64,000 nucleotides of DNA from Variovorax paradoxus (GTDB taxonomy: Bacteria; Pseudomonadota; Gammaproteobacteria; Burkholderiales; Burkholderiaceae_C). The translations under genes and the position numbers were made by a program. The notes under the pieces were generated by a model. It was not told where the DNA came from. It did not search any database and saw only the letters and a list, made by a program, of their open reading frames with translations. The stretch lies in assembly GCF_030815975.1 (NCBI RefSeq), contig NZ_JAUSXL010000001.1:620001-684000 (forward strand), written 5' to 3'. Positions within the stretch are counted from its first letter, which is position 1, and each line of letters starts with the position of its first letter. Shown here one piece after another: positions 8,693 to 16,525 of this stretch.

Positions 8693-10011
8693 AGCTGCAC
8701 GTCTTCGTTCATGACAAGCCGGTGGCGACCCTGGAGTCTGCCGATGGTTTTCGCCACGTCATGGCCTATCACCCGGACGTCGAACCCGAGCAGTTCGTCT
8801 CGCTGCTGATGCCTGCGCGGACGGAGTCCTATGCCTATCCCGACCTTCATCCCGTCTTTCGGATGAACCTGCCGGAGGGCTTCCTGCTGTCGATCCTGCA
8901 GGAGCAATTGGGGCCGCAGGTCGGTGCATCGCCGCTCAACCTACTGTCGGTGGTGGGGCGCAACGCCATCGGACGCGTGAAGGTCGCCATGCCCGGCGCC
9001 GACCCGACACAGCCACCCGTGCCCTTCGAATTGGCGGGAATCTTGCGCGGCGACAACTCCGAGGCGGCCTTTGTCGACCTGGTGCGCCGATACGCCGTGT
9101 CCGGGGTGTCTGGCATCGTCCCCAAGTTCCTGTCGCCCCACACGCTGACCGAATACGGCAAAGGGACGCTGGCCACCGATCGGTACATCATCAAGGGGGC
9201 CACCGCTCGGCTCCCGGGCATCGCGCTCAATGAGCACCTGTGCATGGAAGTGTCGCGCCAGGCCGGCATTCCTGCCGCGATGACCGAAGTTTCCGAGGAC
9301 GGTCAAGCGCTCGTGGTGCATCGCTTCGACTTCGACGACGACGGCGTCACACGCAAAGGCATGGAAGATCTTTGCAGTCTGCTGTCGCTGCGGCCTGAAG
9401 AAAAGTACCAGTCGACCTGGGAGCGTGTGGTCGGCCGCATCAAGGATGTGGTGGATTCGCCGGCGCAACAGAATGCGGCGCTGTCGCAGCTGGCGGATCT
9501 GCTGCTGCTGACCTATGCGCTGCGCAACGCGGACTGCCACACCAAGAACGTCGCGCTGATCTATGCGTCGCGCGAGCGCATCGCCTTGGCTCCCGTCTAC
9601 GACATGTTGACCACGACGGTCTACAACGACTATGCGAAGAATCCGCCGGCTATGCCTGTCGAAGGGCGCAGCACCTGGATGCCCGGCAAGGCGTTGGAAA
9701 GGTTTCTGCAGACACGCTGCGGCGTGATGCCTGCCCAGACCAAAGAGCGCGTGGATCGCATCTGCGAGTCCATTGTCCGCGTGACCCCGCAGGTGGTCGA
9801 GGCGGCCGGCCGCTACCCCGGATTCCGCGAGACGGGCAAGCGGATGCTGCATGCCTGGAACGCCGGAATGAACAGCCTGCGCCTGCAGAGGACCTGGAGC
9901 CTGCCGTCGCTGGATGTCGCGATCAAGCGGGCGCGTTTCTCGGATGTGAAGCCGGTGGTGACGACCCCGCGAGAAAAGATGGGCCGCTCGCCGCTTCTGG
10001 GGAAGCGCTGA
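8689..10011 (+). CDS. hipA: HipA-like type II toxin, serine/threonine kinase
   Basis: A 440-residue HipA-family kinase, the usual length. Visible motifs are the N-terminal subdomain with GRNAIGRVKV, the glycine-rich loop with an autophosphorylation-type serine (SGVSGIVPKF, about residues 137-146), the ATP-contacting lysine in YIIKG (about 169), the catalytic loop NADCHTKNVAL (about 279-289; Asp and Asn kept, while the usual R-H is C-H) and the metal aspartate in APVYDML (about 301-307). E. coli HipA phosphorylates glutamyl-tRNA synthetase and causes persistence; the target here is unknown. The kinase core looks intact, so the toxin is probably active. Confidence 0.9.
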   Translation: MKLHVFVHDKPVATLESADGFRHVMAYHPDVEPEQFVSLLMPARTESYAYPDLHPVFRMNLPEGFLLSILQEQLGPQVGASPLNLLSVVGRNAIGRVKVAMPGADPTQPPVPFELAGILRGDNSEAAFVDLVRRYAVSGVSGIVPKFLSPHTLTEYGKGTLATDRYIIKGATARLPGIALNEHLCMEVSRQAGIPAAMTEVSEDGQALVVHRFDFDDDGVTRKGMEDLCSLLSLRPEEKYQSTWERVVGRIKDVVDSPAQQNAALSQLADLLLLTYALRNADCHTKNVALIYASRERIALAPVYDMLTTTVYNDYAKNPPAMPVEGRSTWMPGKALERFLQTRCGVMPAQTKERVDRICESIVRVTPQVVEAAGRYPGFRETGKRMLHAWNAGMNSLRLQRTWSLPSLDVAIKRARFSDVKPVVTTPREKMGRSPLLGKR

Positions 10012-10042
10012 CGCCGCGCAGAAAGTCGCTGGGGCGCAATGG

Positions 10043-10741
10043 TCAGCGGCCCGCCTCGACGGCATCCGCGAGTTCGGCCAGCGTGTGGAAGTGGTAGTCG
10101 GGCTCGGTGCGTTTCGACTCGATGGTGCCGCCGGACCCCTTCTGCGCATGGCGGCGCTCGATCCAGCAGGTGGTGATGCCCAATTGCTTGGCAATGCCGA
10201 TGTCGTGGTACTGGCTTTGCGCCACGTGCAGGTTGTCCGCCTGCTTGTAGCCCCAGGCGCCTTCGAAGCGGCCGCGTGCATAGGCGAAGTAGCGCGCGTC
10301 GGGCTTTTCGCACAGCGCATCGTCGCAGCTCAGCAGCATGTCGAAGGGCGAGCCCAGCGTCTTGTCGAAATGAGCCAGCGCCCATTGCTGCGCGTTGGTC
10401 ATCGTGACCAGCTTGAAGCGCTTGCGCAGCCGTTTCAGTGCCTCCACCGAATCGGCGAAGGCCGGCCATTGCGCCACCGAGTCGCGCAGGCCGCGCGCCA
10501 GCGCATCGCTGTCGGGCAGGCCCAGCGCGGGCGCGATCGCGTGCCAGCAGCGCTCCAGGTCGTCGGGGTACCACCCGGCCTTGCCGTCGGCGCGTGCCTG
10601 GCGGTAGGCGGCCAAGAAGTCGTCGTCGCTCACGCGGGCATCGGGCACCGCCGAGCGCAGGTAGGCCAGCATGCCGCCCTCGAAATCGATCAACGTGCCG
10701 ACGACGTCGAAGGTGAGAACCTTGAAATCCTGCAGGGACAT
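10043..10741 (-). CDS. Haloacid dehalogenase type II, HAD superfamily
   Basis: A 232-residue HAD-superfamily hydrolase. The nucleophile motif is FDVVGTLIDFEG (Asp near residue 10); valine at Asp+2 instead of the phosphatase aspartate points to the 2-haloacid dehalogenase branch. Motif II is VTMTNAQQ, motif III is the lysine in CEKPDARYF, and motif IV is HDIGIAKQLG. The start MSLQDFK at 10741 is preferred over an upstream in-frame ATG because motif I then sits at the normal distance. The family hydrolyses C-halogen bonds of 2-haloacids, but many members have other substrates. It is a stand-alone gene, convergent with hipA. Confidence 0.82.
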   Translation of the reverse strand: MSLQDFKVLTFDVVGTLIDFEGGMLAYLRSAVPDARVSDDDFLAAYRQARADGKAGWYPDDLERCWHAIAPALGLPDSDALARGLRDSVAQWPAFADSVEALKRLRKRFKLVTMTNAQQWALAHFDKTLGSPFDMLLSCDDALCEKPDARYFAYARGRFEGAWGYKQADNLHVAQSQYHDIGIAKQLGITTCWIERRHAQKGSGGTIESKRTEPDYHFHTLAELADAVEAGR

Positions 10742-10933
10742 GGGAACAGCTCCAATCGAGATGAAAAAGGCGCGGGTGCCGCAGCGGCGAAGAGACGACA
10801 AGCGTCGTTCGCCACGAGCATAGGAGCCTTGCTGTTCCTTTTCGGATCGAAGTGGGCGCGCGAATCAGCACGGGATTTCGCAATCAGCGGCGTGGCGGCA
10901 TCTTGTTTCGCTACGGCCTGGGCGGGCGCTCCG

Positions 10934-11341
10934 TCAGCCGGCCGCGGGCCCGTCCGGAAGCTTCGCGATCACCTTGATCTCGAACTGGAAGCCGTAGAGC
11001 CAGGTCACGCCGATGCCCGTCAGCGTCGGGTGCGGCGCCTCGCCCCAATACCCCGCGACCACCTTCCAGATGGTTTCGAACTTCGATTCGGGATCGACGA
11101 TGAAGACCGTCACGTCGATCACGTCGTCGAAGCTGCAGCCCGCGGCCGAGAGGATCGCGTTGAGGTTGTCGAACGCGAGCCGGACCTGCGCCTCCAGGTC
11201 GGGCTCCGGCGAGCCGTCGGGCCGGCTGCCGACCTGCCCCGACACGAAGAGAAAGCCGTTGGAGCGGATGGCGGGCGAATAGCGGTTGCGCTCGTAGAGC
11301 GCCTGGCGGCCGGCGGGGAAGACAACGTTGCGTGCGGACAT
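10934..11341 (-). CDS. RidA (YjgF/UK114) family protein
   Basis: A 135-residue Rid-family protein. Characteristic segments are RYSPAIRSNGFLFVSGQVG, the DLEAQVRLAFDNLNAIL helix, DDVIDVTVFIVD and the C-terminal PHPTLTGIGVTWLYG, where the canonical catalytic arginine of RidA proper (usually in a P-x-R-x2 segment) is not obvious; this places it in a non-RidA subgroup (Rid4-7 like). Family members deaminate reactive enamines/imines or act in catabolic pathways. It is divergent from the LysR gene at 11467 and probably regulated by it. The start MSARNVVF is chosen at the position where homology begins. Confidence 0.88.
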   Translation of the reverse strand: MSARNVVFPAGRQALYERNRYSPAIRSNGFLFVSGQVGSRPDGSPEPDLEAQVRLAFDNLNAILSAAGCSFDDVIDVTVFIVDPESKFETIWKVVAGYWGEAPHPTLTGIGVTWLYGFQFEIKVIAKLPDGPAAG

Positions 11342-11466
11342 GGATCGGCTTTCTTGGAAAGGGAGGTTGCGATCGGTGGACTCTAGAAGCGCGCGGCCGA
11401 TGGATAAACAGGCAGGACGCACAATGACTGTTTGCTCAGCCCAAACAATCGACCCGAGGCACAGAG

Positions 11467-12393
11467 ATGGACCGATTCGATGCGCTGCAGGCCTTTGCCC
11501 GCGTGGTGGAGGCCGGCAGCTTCACCAAGGCGGCGCAGACGCTTCACATGAGCAAGACCACCGTGACCCAGTTGGTGCAGCAGCTGGAGGCGCGGCTGCG
11601 CGTGAGGCTCTTGAACCGCACGACGCGCCAGGTCAAGGTCACGGCCGATGGCGCCGCCTACTACGAGCGCGTGGCGCGGCTGCTCGCCGACCTGGAGGAT
11701 GCAGACGCCAGCCTGTCCGGCGCCTCGGCCTCGCCGAGGGGGCGCTTGCGCGTGGACGTGCCCAGCCCGTTCGCCCGCATGATCCTGGTGCCCGCATTGC
11801 CGGCGTTCCATGCACGCCATCCCGAGATCCAGCTCGACCTTGGCGTGAGCGACCGGATGGTCGACCTGATCGGCGACAACGTCGATTGCGTGCTGCGCGG
11901 CGGCGAGCTCACCGATTCATCGCTGACGGCGCGCCGCGTGGGCGAGCTGCAGCTCGGCGTCTATGCGGCGCCGTGCTACCTGGAACGCGCCGGCACGCCT
12001 GCACACCCGAGCGAGCTCGAGGACACGCACCACCGCATCGTGGGCTACCTGAGCACGCGCAGCGGCAAGGTCGCTGCGCTGCACATGCAGCGCGGTGGCG
12101 AGCACATCGAACTGCAGGGCCGCCATGTGGTCGCGGTCGACGACGGCAATGCCTACCTCGCGGCCGGCGTGGCGGGCATGGGCGTTCTCTGGCTGCCGCA
12201 CTACATGGCCGGGCCCCACGTGGCCCAGGGCGAGCTGATGCCGCTGTTCGAGGGCTGGCACTTCGGCGCGATGCCGATGTACGTGGTGTTCCCGCCGAAC
12301 CGGCATGTCAGCGCGAAGCTGCGGGTGTTCATCGACTGGATCGACGAGCTGATGGCGCGCCATGCGCCGATCGCCGCACTGGGCGATGCGTGA
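11467..12393 (+). CDS. LysR-family transcriptional regulator
   Basis: A 308-residue LysR regulator of the large CrgA-like subgroup: MDRFDALQAFARVVEAGSF opening, HMSKTTVTQLVQQLE recognition region, LLNRTTR wing, then SPRGRLRVDVPSPFAR leading into the effector domain. It is divergent from the RidA-family gene with a 125-bp gap and is the likely regulator of that gene. Confidence 0.88.
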   Translation: MDRFDALQAFARVVEAGSFTKAAQTLHMSKTTVTQLVQQLEARLRVRLLNRTTRQVKVTADGAAYYERVARLLADLEDADASLSGASASPRGRLRVDVPSPFARMILVPALPAFHARHPEIQLDLGVSDRMVDLIGDNVDCVLRGGELTDSSLTARRVGELQLGVYAAPCYLERAGTPAHPSELEDTHHRIVGYLSTRSGKVAALHMQRGGEHIELQGRHVVAVDDGNAYLAAGVAGMGVLWLPHYMAGPHVAQGELMPLFEGWHFGAMPMYVVFPPNRHVSAKLRVFIDWIDELMARHAPIAALGDA

Positions 12394-12432
12394 CGCGTCG
12401 GGCGCAGTGGCGCCCGTCTTAGACTCCCGCCC

Positions 12433-13332
12433 ATGAAGTTCAAGGAAGTCGACGCATTCCGTGCCGTCATGCGCTCCGGTTCCATGACGGCGGCCGCATC
12501 CGGCCTGTACACCTCGCAGCCCAACGTCAGCCGGCTGATCTCGCAGCTCGAAGCCTCCACAGGCCTCGAGCTGTTCCGTCGCAATGCGGGCCGCCTGACA
12601 CCCACCGAAGAGGGGCTGGCCTTCATGCGCGAGGTCGACCGCGCCTTCGTCGGGCTCGATGCGCTCAAGGACGCGGCGCGCAACATCCGGCAGTTCGGCA
12701 AGGGCCGCCTGCGCATTGCCGCCGTGCCTTCGCTCGCGATGAGCGTGCTGCCCACGGTGCTGCAGCAGTTCCATGCGAGCCATCCCGAAGTCACTGTCGC
12801 CATGGACACCAGCAGCTCCCAGATGGTGTCGGAGTGGGTGGCGGGCCATGTATGCGACCTGGGGCTGGTCTCCTACCTGCCCGGCAGCTCGACCACCGAT
12901 GCGCATGCGGTCTGCGACGTGGCGGGCTGCTGCGTGCTGCCGCCGGGCCATCGGCTGGCCGGCAAGCCCTGGATCGAGCCCGCGGACCTCGATGGCGAGT
13001 CCTTCATCTCGATGGCGCACGGCGACGGCCTGCGCGCGGCGGTCGACGAGGCCTTCGCGGCGCGCGACCGCCGCATCATGCATTTCGAGACGCCCTATGG
13101 CTCGACCATCTGCCACATGGTGGGCCTCGGGCTGGGCGTGAGCATCGTCAATCCGCTGGTCGCGCGCAACTACGTGCACATGGGCATTCACGTGCGGCCG
13201 TTCCGGCCCAAGGTGCCCTTCGTCAGCTACCTGCTGCTGCCGCGCAACCGCCCGGGCAGCGCGCTGGTGGAGCGTTTCGCCGAGCTCGTGCAGCAGGTCA
13301 TCACGAGCGAACTGCAGACCCTCGCGGACTGA
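12433..13332 (+). CDS. LysR-family regulator resembling opine-catabolism regulators (OccR/NocR type)
   Basis: A 299-residue LysR regulator with helix-turn-helix at about residues 3-60 (FKEVDAFRAVMRSGSMTAAA, SQPNVSRLISQLE, LELFRRNAGRLTPTEEG). This opening is typical of the OccR/NocR group that controls opine uptake and oxidation. It sits in the same direction 234 bp upstream of a beta-gamma-alpha oxidase of opine oxidase type, supporting a role as activator of that operon. Assignment to the OccR-like group is by memory of the family, not by search. Confidence 0.85.
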   Translation: MKFKEVDAFRAVMRSGSMTAAASGLYTSQPNVSRLISQLEASTGLELFRRNAGRLTPTEEGLAFMREVDRAFVGLDALKDAARNIRQFGKGRLRIAAVPSLAMSVLPTVLQQFHASHPEVTVAMDTSSSQMVSEWVAGHVCDLGLVSYLPGSSTTDAHAVCDVAGCCVLPPGHRLAGKPWIEPADLDGESFISMAHGDGLRAAVDEAFAARDRRIMHFETPYGSTICHMVGLGLGVSIVNPLVARNYVHMGIHVRPFRPKVPFVSYLLLPRNRPGSALVERFAELVQQVITSELQTLAD

Positions 13333-13345
13333 CGCGGCTGCGGCA

Positions 13346-13385
13346 GCCCATACGGTTTCCGGATGGGCGCCTGACGGAACCGTAT
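13346..13385. promoter_or_regulatory. Overlapping inverted repeats between LysR gene and oxidase operon
   Basis: Just after the LysR stop, GCCCAT and ATGGGC arms (13346-13351 and 13363-13368) could form a 6-bp hairpin. The left flank of its loop, ATACGGTTTCC (13350-13360), could instead pair with GGAACCGTAT (13376-13385), which matches apart from one missing base. The two pairings are mutually exclusive. This could be an operator, a terminator of the regulator transcript without a U-run, or an attenuator. Nothing else is seen in this gap. Confidence 0.35.
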
Positions 13386-13566
13386 TTGCGCCTGGGGGAG
13401 GGTGCCGCAATACTCGATGACACCGTGCCTCCCGCGTGCGACGCGGGCGGATCGCGCAGCTGTTGCCACTTCTTCTTCCACGAGTTCGATCGATGACCTT
13501 GCCCCGGGCCTGGAGCCCTCCTTCGTTGTTTCTTTTCCTTGCGGCAGCTGCCTGGAGAGCCGGCTG

Positions 13567-14700
13567 ATGGTGTCCGCGACGACACCGGCCGTCTTCGATG
13601 TGGTCGTGATCGGCGGCGGCCTGGTCGGCAGCGCCATCGCTTACGGACTGCGCGATTCAGCCGAGCATGTGGCGGTGCTCGACGAGGGCGACGTGGCCTT
13701 GCGGGCCTCGCGCGGCAATTTCGGGCTGGTCTGGGTGCAGAGCAAGGGCATGGGCATGGGCGACTACGGACGCTGGACGCTCGGCTCCACGCGGCTGTGG
13801 CCGCGACTTGCCGCGCAGTTGCTCGAACTCACCGGCGTCGACGTGGCGCTCGAACAGAACGGCGGCATGATCCCTCTGCTTGGCGACCTCGAGGTCGAGG
13901 CCCGTGTCGCCTGGATGCAGCGGCTGCTCGCGCAGCCCGGCATGGCGCCCTATCCGTGGAAGCTGCTGGACCACCATGAGGCGGCCGAGCTGGTGCCCGG
14001 CCTGGGACCGGAAGTGACCGGCGCCATCTGGACGCCCGTCGACGGCACCGTCAATCCGCTCAAGCTGCTGCGCGCGCTGCACATCGCCTTCGACCGCACC
14101 GGCATTCGCTACCTGCCGCACCACGGCGTGCAGTCGATTGCGCAGCGCGGCGGCGAGTTCGTGCTCGCAACGGCAAAGGCCAAGGTGCGCGCGCGCAAGA
14201 TCGTGCTGGCCTCGGGCCTGCACAACCAGGTGCTCGGCGAGCAGGTGGGGCTGCATCTGCCGATGGCGCCGCAGCGCGGCCAGATCCTGGTGCTCGAACG
14301 CACGCGCCGGCTGCTGACCACGCCGTTCGTCACGCTGCGGCAGAACGACGAAGGCAGCTGGCTCATCGGCGACTCGCAGGAAGATGCCGGCTACGCGGAC
14401 GACGTCGTGACCCTGCCCGTGCTGGCCACCCTGGCCGACCGCGCGGTGCGCACGCTGCCCGCGCTGAAGGAGGTGCGCGTGGTGCGCTCCTGGTCGGCGC
14501 TGCGGGTGCGCGCGCAGGACGGGTTCCCGGTCTACGAGCAATCCGCTACGCACCCCGGCGCCTTCATCGCCACCTGCCACAGTGGCGTCACCCTGGCCGC
14601 GGCGCATGCGCTCAGGCTTGCACCCATGATCGGCGAGGGCGTCCTGGCGCGTGAGCTCGACCCGTTTTCAACCCGGAGATTCCATGTTCAGAAGACTTGA
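13567..14700 (+). CDS. FAD-dependent oxidoreductase, DAO family, HcnC/OoxB-type beta subunit
   Basis: A 377-residue DAO-fold flavoprotein with dinucleotide motif GGGLVGSA near residue 16 and the segment SRGNFGLVWVQSKGMGMGDY typical of HcnC/opine oxidase B proteins. The start at 13567 is chosen from homology; the frame is open upstream for about 165 bases without recognisable sequence. Its stop lies 17 bp inside the next gene, which encodes the 2Fe-2S subunit. With the two following subunits it should form a membrane-linked or cytosolic heteromeric oxidase for an opine, D-hydroxyproline or other imino acid. Confidence 0.87.
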   Translation: MVSATTPAVFDVVVIGGGLVGSAIAYGLRDSAEHVAVLDEGDVALRASRGNFGLVWVQSKGMGMGDYGRWTLGSTRLWPRLAAQLLELTGVDVALEQNGGMIPLLGDLEVEARVAWMQRLLAQPGMAPYPWKLLDHHEAAELVPGLGPEVTGAIWTPVDGTVNPLKLLRALHIAFDRTGIRYLPHHGVQSIAQRGGEFVLATAKAKVRARKIVLASGLHNQVLGEQVGLHLPMAPQRGQILVLERTRRLLTTPFVTLRQNDEGSWLIGDSQEDAGYADDVVTLPVLATLADRAVRTLPALKEVRVVRSWSALRVRAQDGFPVYEQSATHPGAFIATCHSGVTLAAAHALRLAPMIGEGVLARELDPFSTRRFHVQKT

Positions 14701-14992
14701 TGCGGCCGCCACCGAACTCTCGGCGCGCACGGTGCGCGTCACGGTGGACGGCGCCGTGCTGGCATGCCGCGAGGGCGACAGCCTGGCGGCGGCCCTGTTG
14801 GCCGGCGGTTCCAACGCCTGCCGCGACACGGCTGTGTCGGGCTCCCCGCGCGGTCCGTTCTGCATGATGGGCGTGTGCTACGACTGCCTCGTCACCATCG
14901 ACGGCCGCGCCAACCAGCAGGCCTGCATGACGCCCGTGCGCGAAGGCATGGTCGTTGGCCGCCAGTCCGGTGCGCGCGAGGTGGCCGCATGA
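14684..14992 (+). CDS. (2Fe-2S)-binding protein, HcnA/opine-oxidase gamma-type subunit
   Basis: A 102-residue ferredoxin-like protein. The ligand region is FCMMGVCYDCLVTIDG with a distal ACMTPVREGM, the usual C-x4-C-x2-C plus C arrangement of HcnA-type subunits. The ATG at 14684 has a GGAG Shine-Dalgarno (CCCGGAGATTCC) and fits the family start; an upstream GTG frame extension is not needed. It overlaps the beta gene by 17 bp and the alpha gene by 4 bp (ATGA), so the three subunits are tightly coupled. Confidence 0.88.
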   Translation: MFRRLDAAATELSARTVRVTVDGAVLACREGDSLAAALLAGGSNACRDTAVSGSPRGPFCMMGVCYDCLVTIDGRANQQACMTPVREGMVVGRQSGAREVAA

Positions 14993-16422
14993 ACCGCAGC
15001 GCTTGCGACCTGCTCGTGGTCGGCGCCGGGCCGGCCGGCCTGGCCGCCGCCACGCAGGCGGCGAGCCAGGGCATCGACACGGTGCTGATCGACGAACAGC
15101 CCGCGCCCGGCGGGCAGATCTACCGCGCCGTGGGCGCCACGCCGCTGCGCGACCGCCGCATCCTGGGCGAGGACTACTGGCACGGCCTCGCGCTGCTGGA
15201 GCCCTTCGCCCGCTCCGGCGCGCGGCATGTGGCCGGTGCGATGGTCTGGGCCATGAACCGGCTGGAGGAGGAGGGTGGTTTCGAGGTCGCGTACACGGCC
15301 GATGGCCAGACGCGCCTGCTGCATGCGCGCCACGTGATCCTGGCCACCGGCGCGCAGGAGCGCCCGTTTCCCATTCCCGGCTGGACGCTGCCCGGCGTCA
15401 TCACGGCCGGTGCCGCGCAGATCCTGCTCAAGACCGCCGGGGTGGTGCCGAGCGGCCCTACGGTGCTGGCCGGTGGCGGGCCGCTGCTCTACCTGCTGGC
15501 CTGGCAATACCTCAACGCCGGCGTGCGGATCGATGCCATCCTGGAGACGACACCGCCCGGACGCTGGCGCCAGGCGCTGCCGCATGCCTGGGGCTTTCTG
15601 CGTTCTGCGTACCTCGCCAAGGGGCTCAAGCTGTTGCGCGCGGTGCGTGCCGGCGTTCCCGTCGTCAGCGGCGTCACCGCCATCGAAGCATTGGGCGAGG
15701 AGGGCGCATTGCAGCAGGTGCGCTATAGCGCGCAAGGCCGATCGCACACGGTGCCGGCGGAGCAGTTGTTGCTGCACCAGGGCGTCGTTCCCAACACCAA
15801 TCTCACTCGGGCCATCGGCGCCGAACATGCATGGAGCGAGCGCCAGGATTGCTGGGAGCCGGTGGTCGATGCGTGGGGCGCCAGCTCGGTATCCGGCGTG
15901 ACGATCGCCGGCGACGGCGCAGGCATCGCAGGCGCCATGGCGGCCGAACACCGCGGCCGGCTCGCGGCCCTGCACGCCGCCATGTCGCTCGGCAAGATCG
16001 ACAAGGCCCGCCGCGACGACGAAGGCCGGCCGCACCAGCGGGCCCTCGCGCGTGCGAGCCGGGGCCGCGAGTTCTTCGAAACCTTCTATCGCGCGCCCGA
16101 CACCTTCCGCCGCCCCACGGGCGACACCATCGTCTGCCGCTGCGAGGAGGTCACGGCGGCGCAAGTGCGCGAGACCGCGCGCCTGGGCTGCCAGGGGCCC
16201 AACCAGATGAAGAGTTTCCTGCGCTGCGGCATGGGGCCGTGCCAGGGGCGCTTCTGCGGGCTCACGGTGACGGAACTCATCGCCGATGAACAGGGCCGCC
16301 ATCCGCGCGACGTGGGCTACTACCGCATCCGCTTTCCGATCAAGCCGGTGACGCTGGGCGAATTCGCGACGCTGCCGCAGAACGATGCGTCGCGCGATGC
16401 CGTCATCCGCATCCGCAAGTAG
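14989..16422 (+). CDS. FAD/NAD(P)-binding oxidoreductase with BFD-like [2Fe-2S] domain, HcnB/OoxA-type alpha subunit
   Basis: A 477-residue flavoprotein and a full-length counterpart of the truncated gene at the left edge. The first FAD motif GAGPAGLAAA is at about residues 10-19, followed by DEQPAPGGQIYRA, ATGAQERPFPIPGW, a second glycine motif LAGGGPLLYLLA, and GDGAGIAGAMAAEHRGRLAAL. The C-terminal BFD-like domain has VCRCEEVT and CGMGPCQGRFCG. It is the third gene of the beta-gamma-alpha set and carries electron transfer between the substrate site and the iron-sulfur centres. Confidence 0.88.
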   Translation: MNRSACDLLVVGAGPAGLAAATQAASQGIDTVLIDEQPAPGGQIYRAVGATPLRDRRILGEDYWHGLALLEPFARSGARHVAGAMVWAMNRLEEEGGFEVAYTADGQTRLLHARHVILATGAQERPFPIPGWTLPGVITAGAAQILLKTAGVVPSGPTVLAGGGPLLYLLAWQYLNAGVRIDAILETTPPGRWRQALPHAWGFLRSAYLAKGLKLLRAVRAGVPVVSGVTAIEALGEEGALQQVRYSAQGRSHTVPAEQLLLHQGVVPNTNLTRAIGAEHAWSERQDCWEPVVDAWGASSVSGVTIAGDGAGIAGAMAAEHRGRLAALHAAMSLGKIDKARRDDEGRPHQRALARASRGREFFETFYRAPDTFRRPTGDTIVCRCEEVTAAQVRETARLGCQGPNQMKSFLRCGMGPCQGRFCGLTVTELIADEQGRHPRDVGYYRIRFPIKPVTLGEFATLPQNDASRDAVIRIRK

Positions 16423-16525
16423 GCGAATGCATTTTTGCCAAGCACCGAGAGGCATATCAGGAATGCATAGGCGCCCGCCGTTTTCCTATTTGACCGGATT
16501 CGGGCTGGCTGCCGATACTGGCCGC

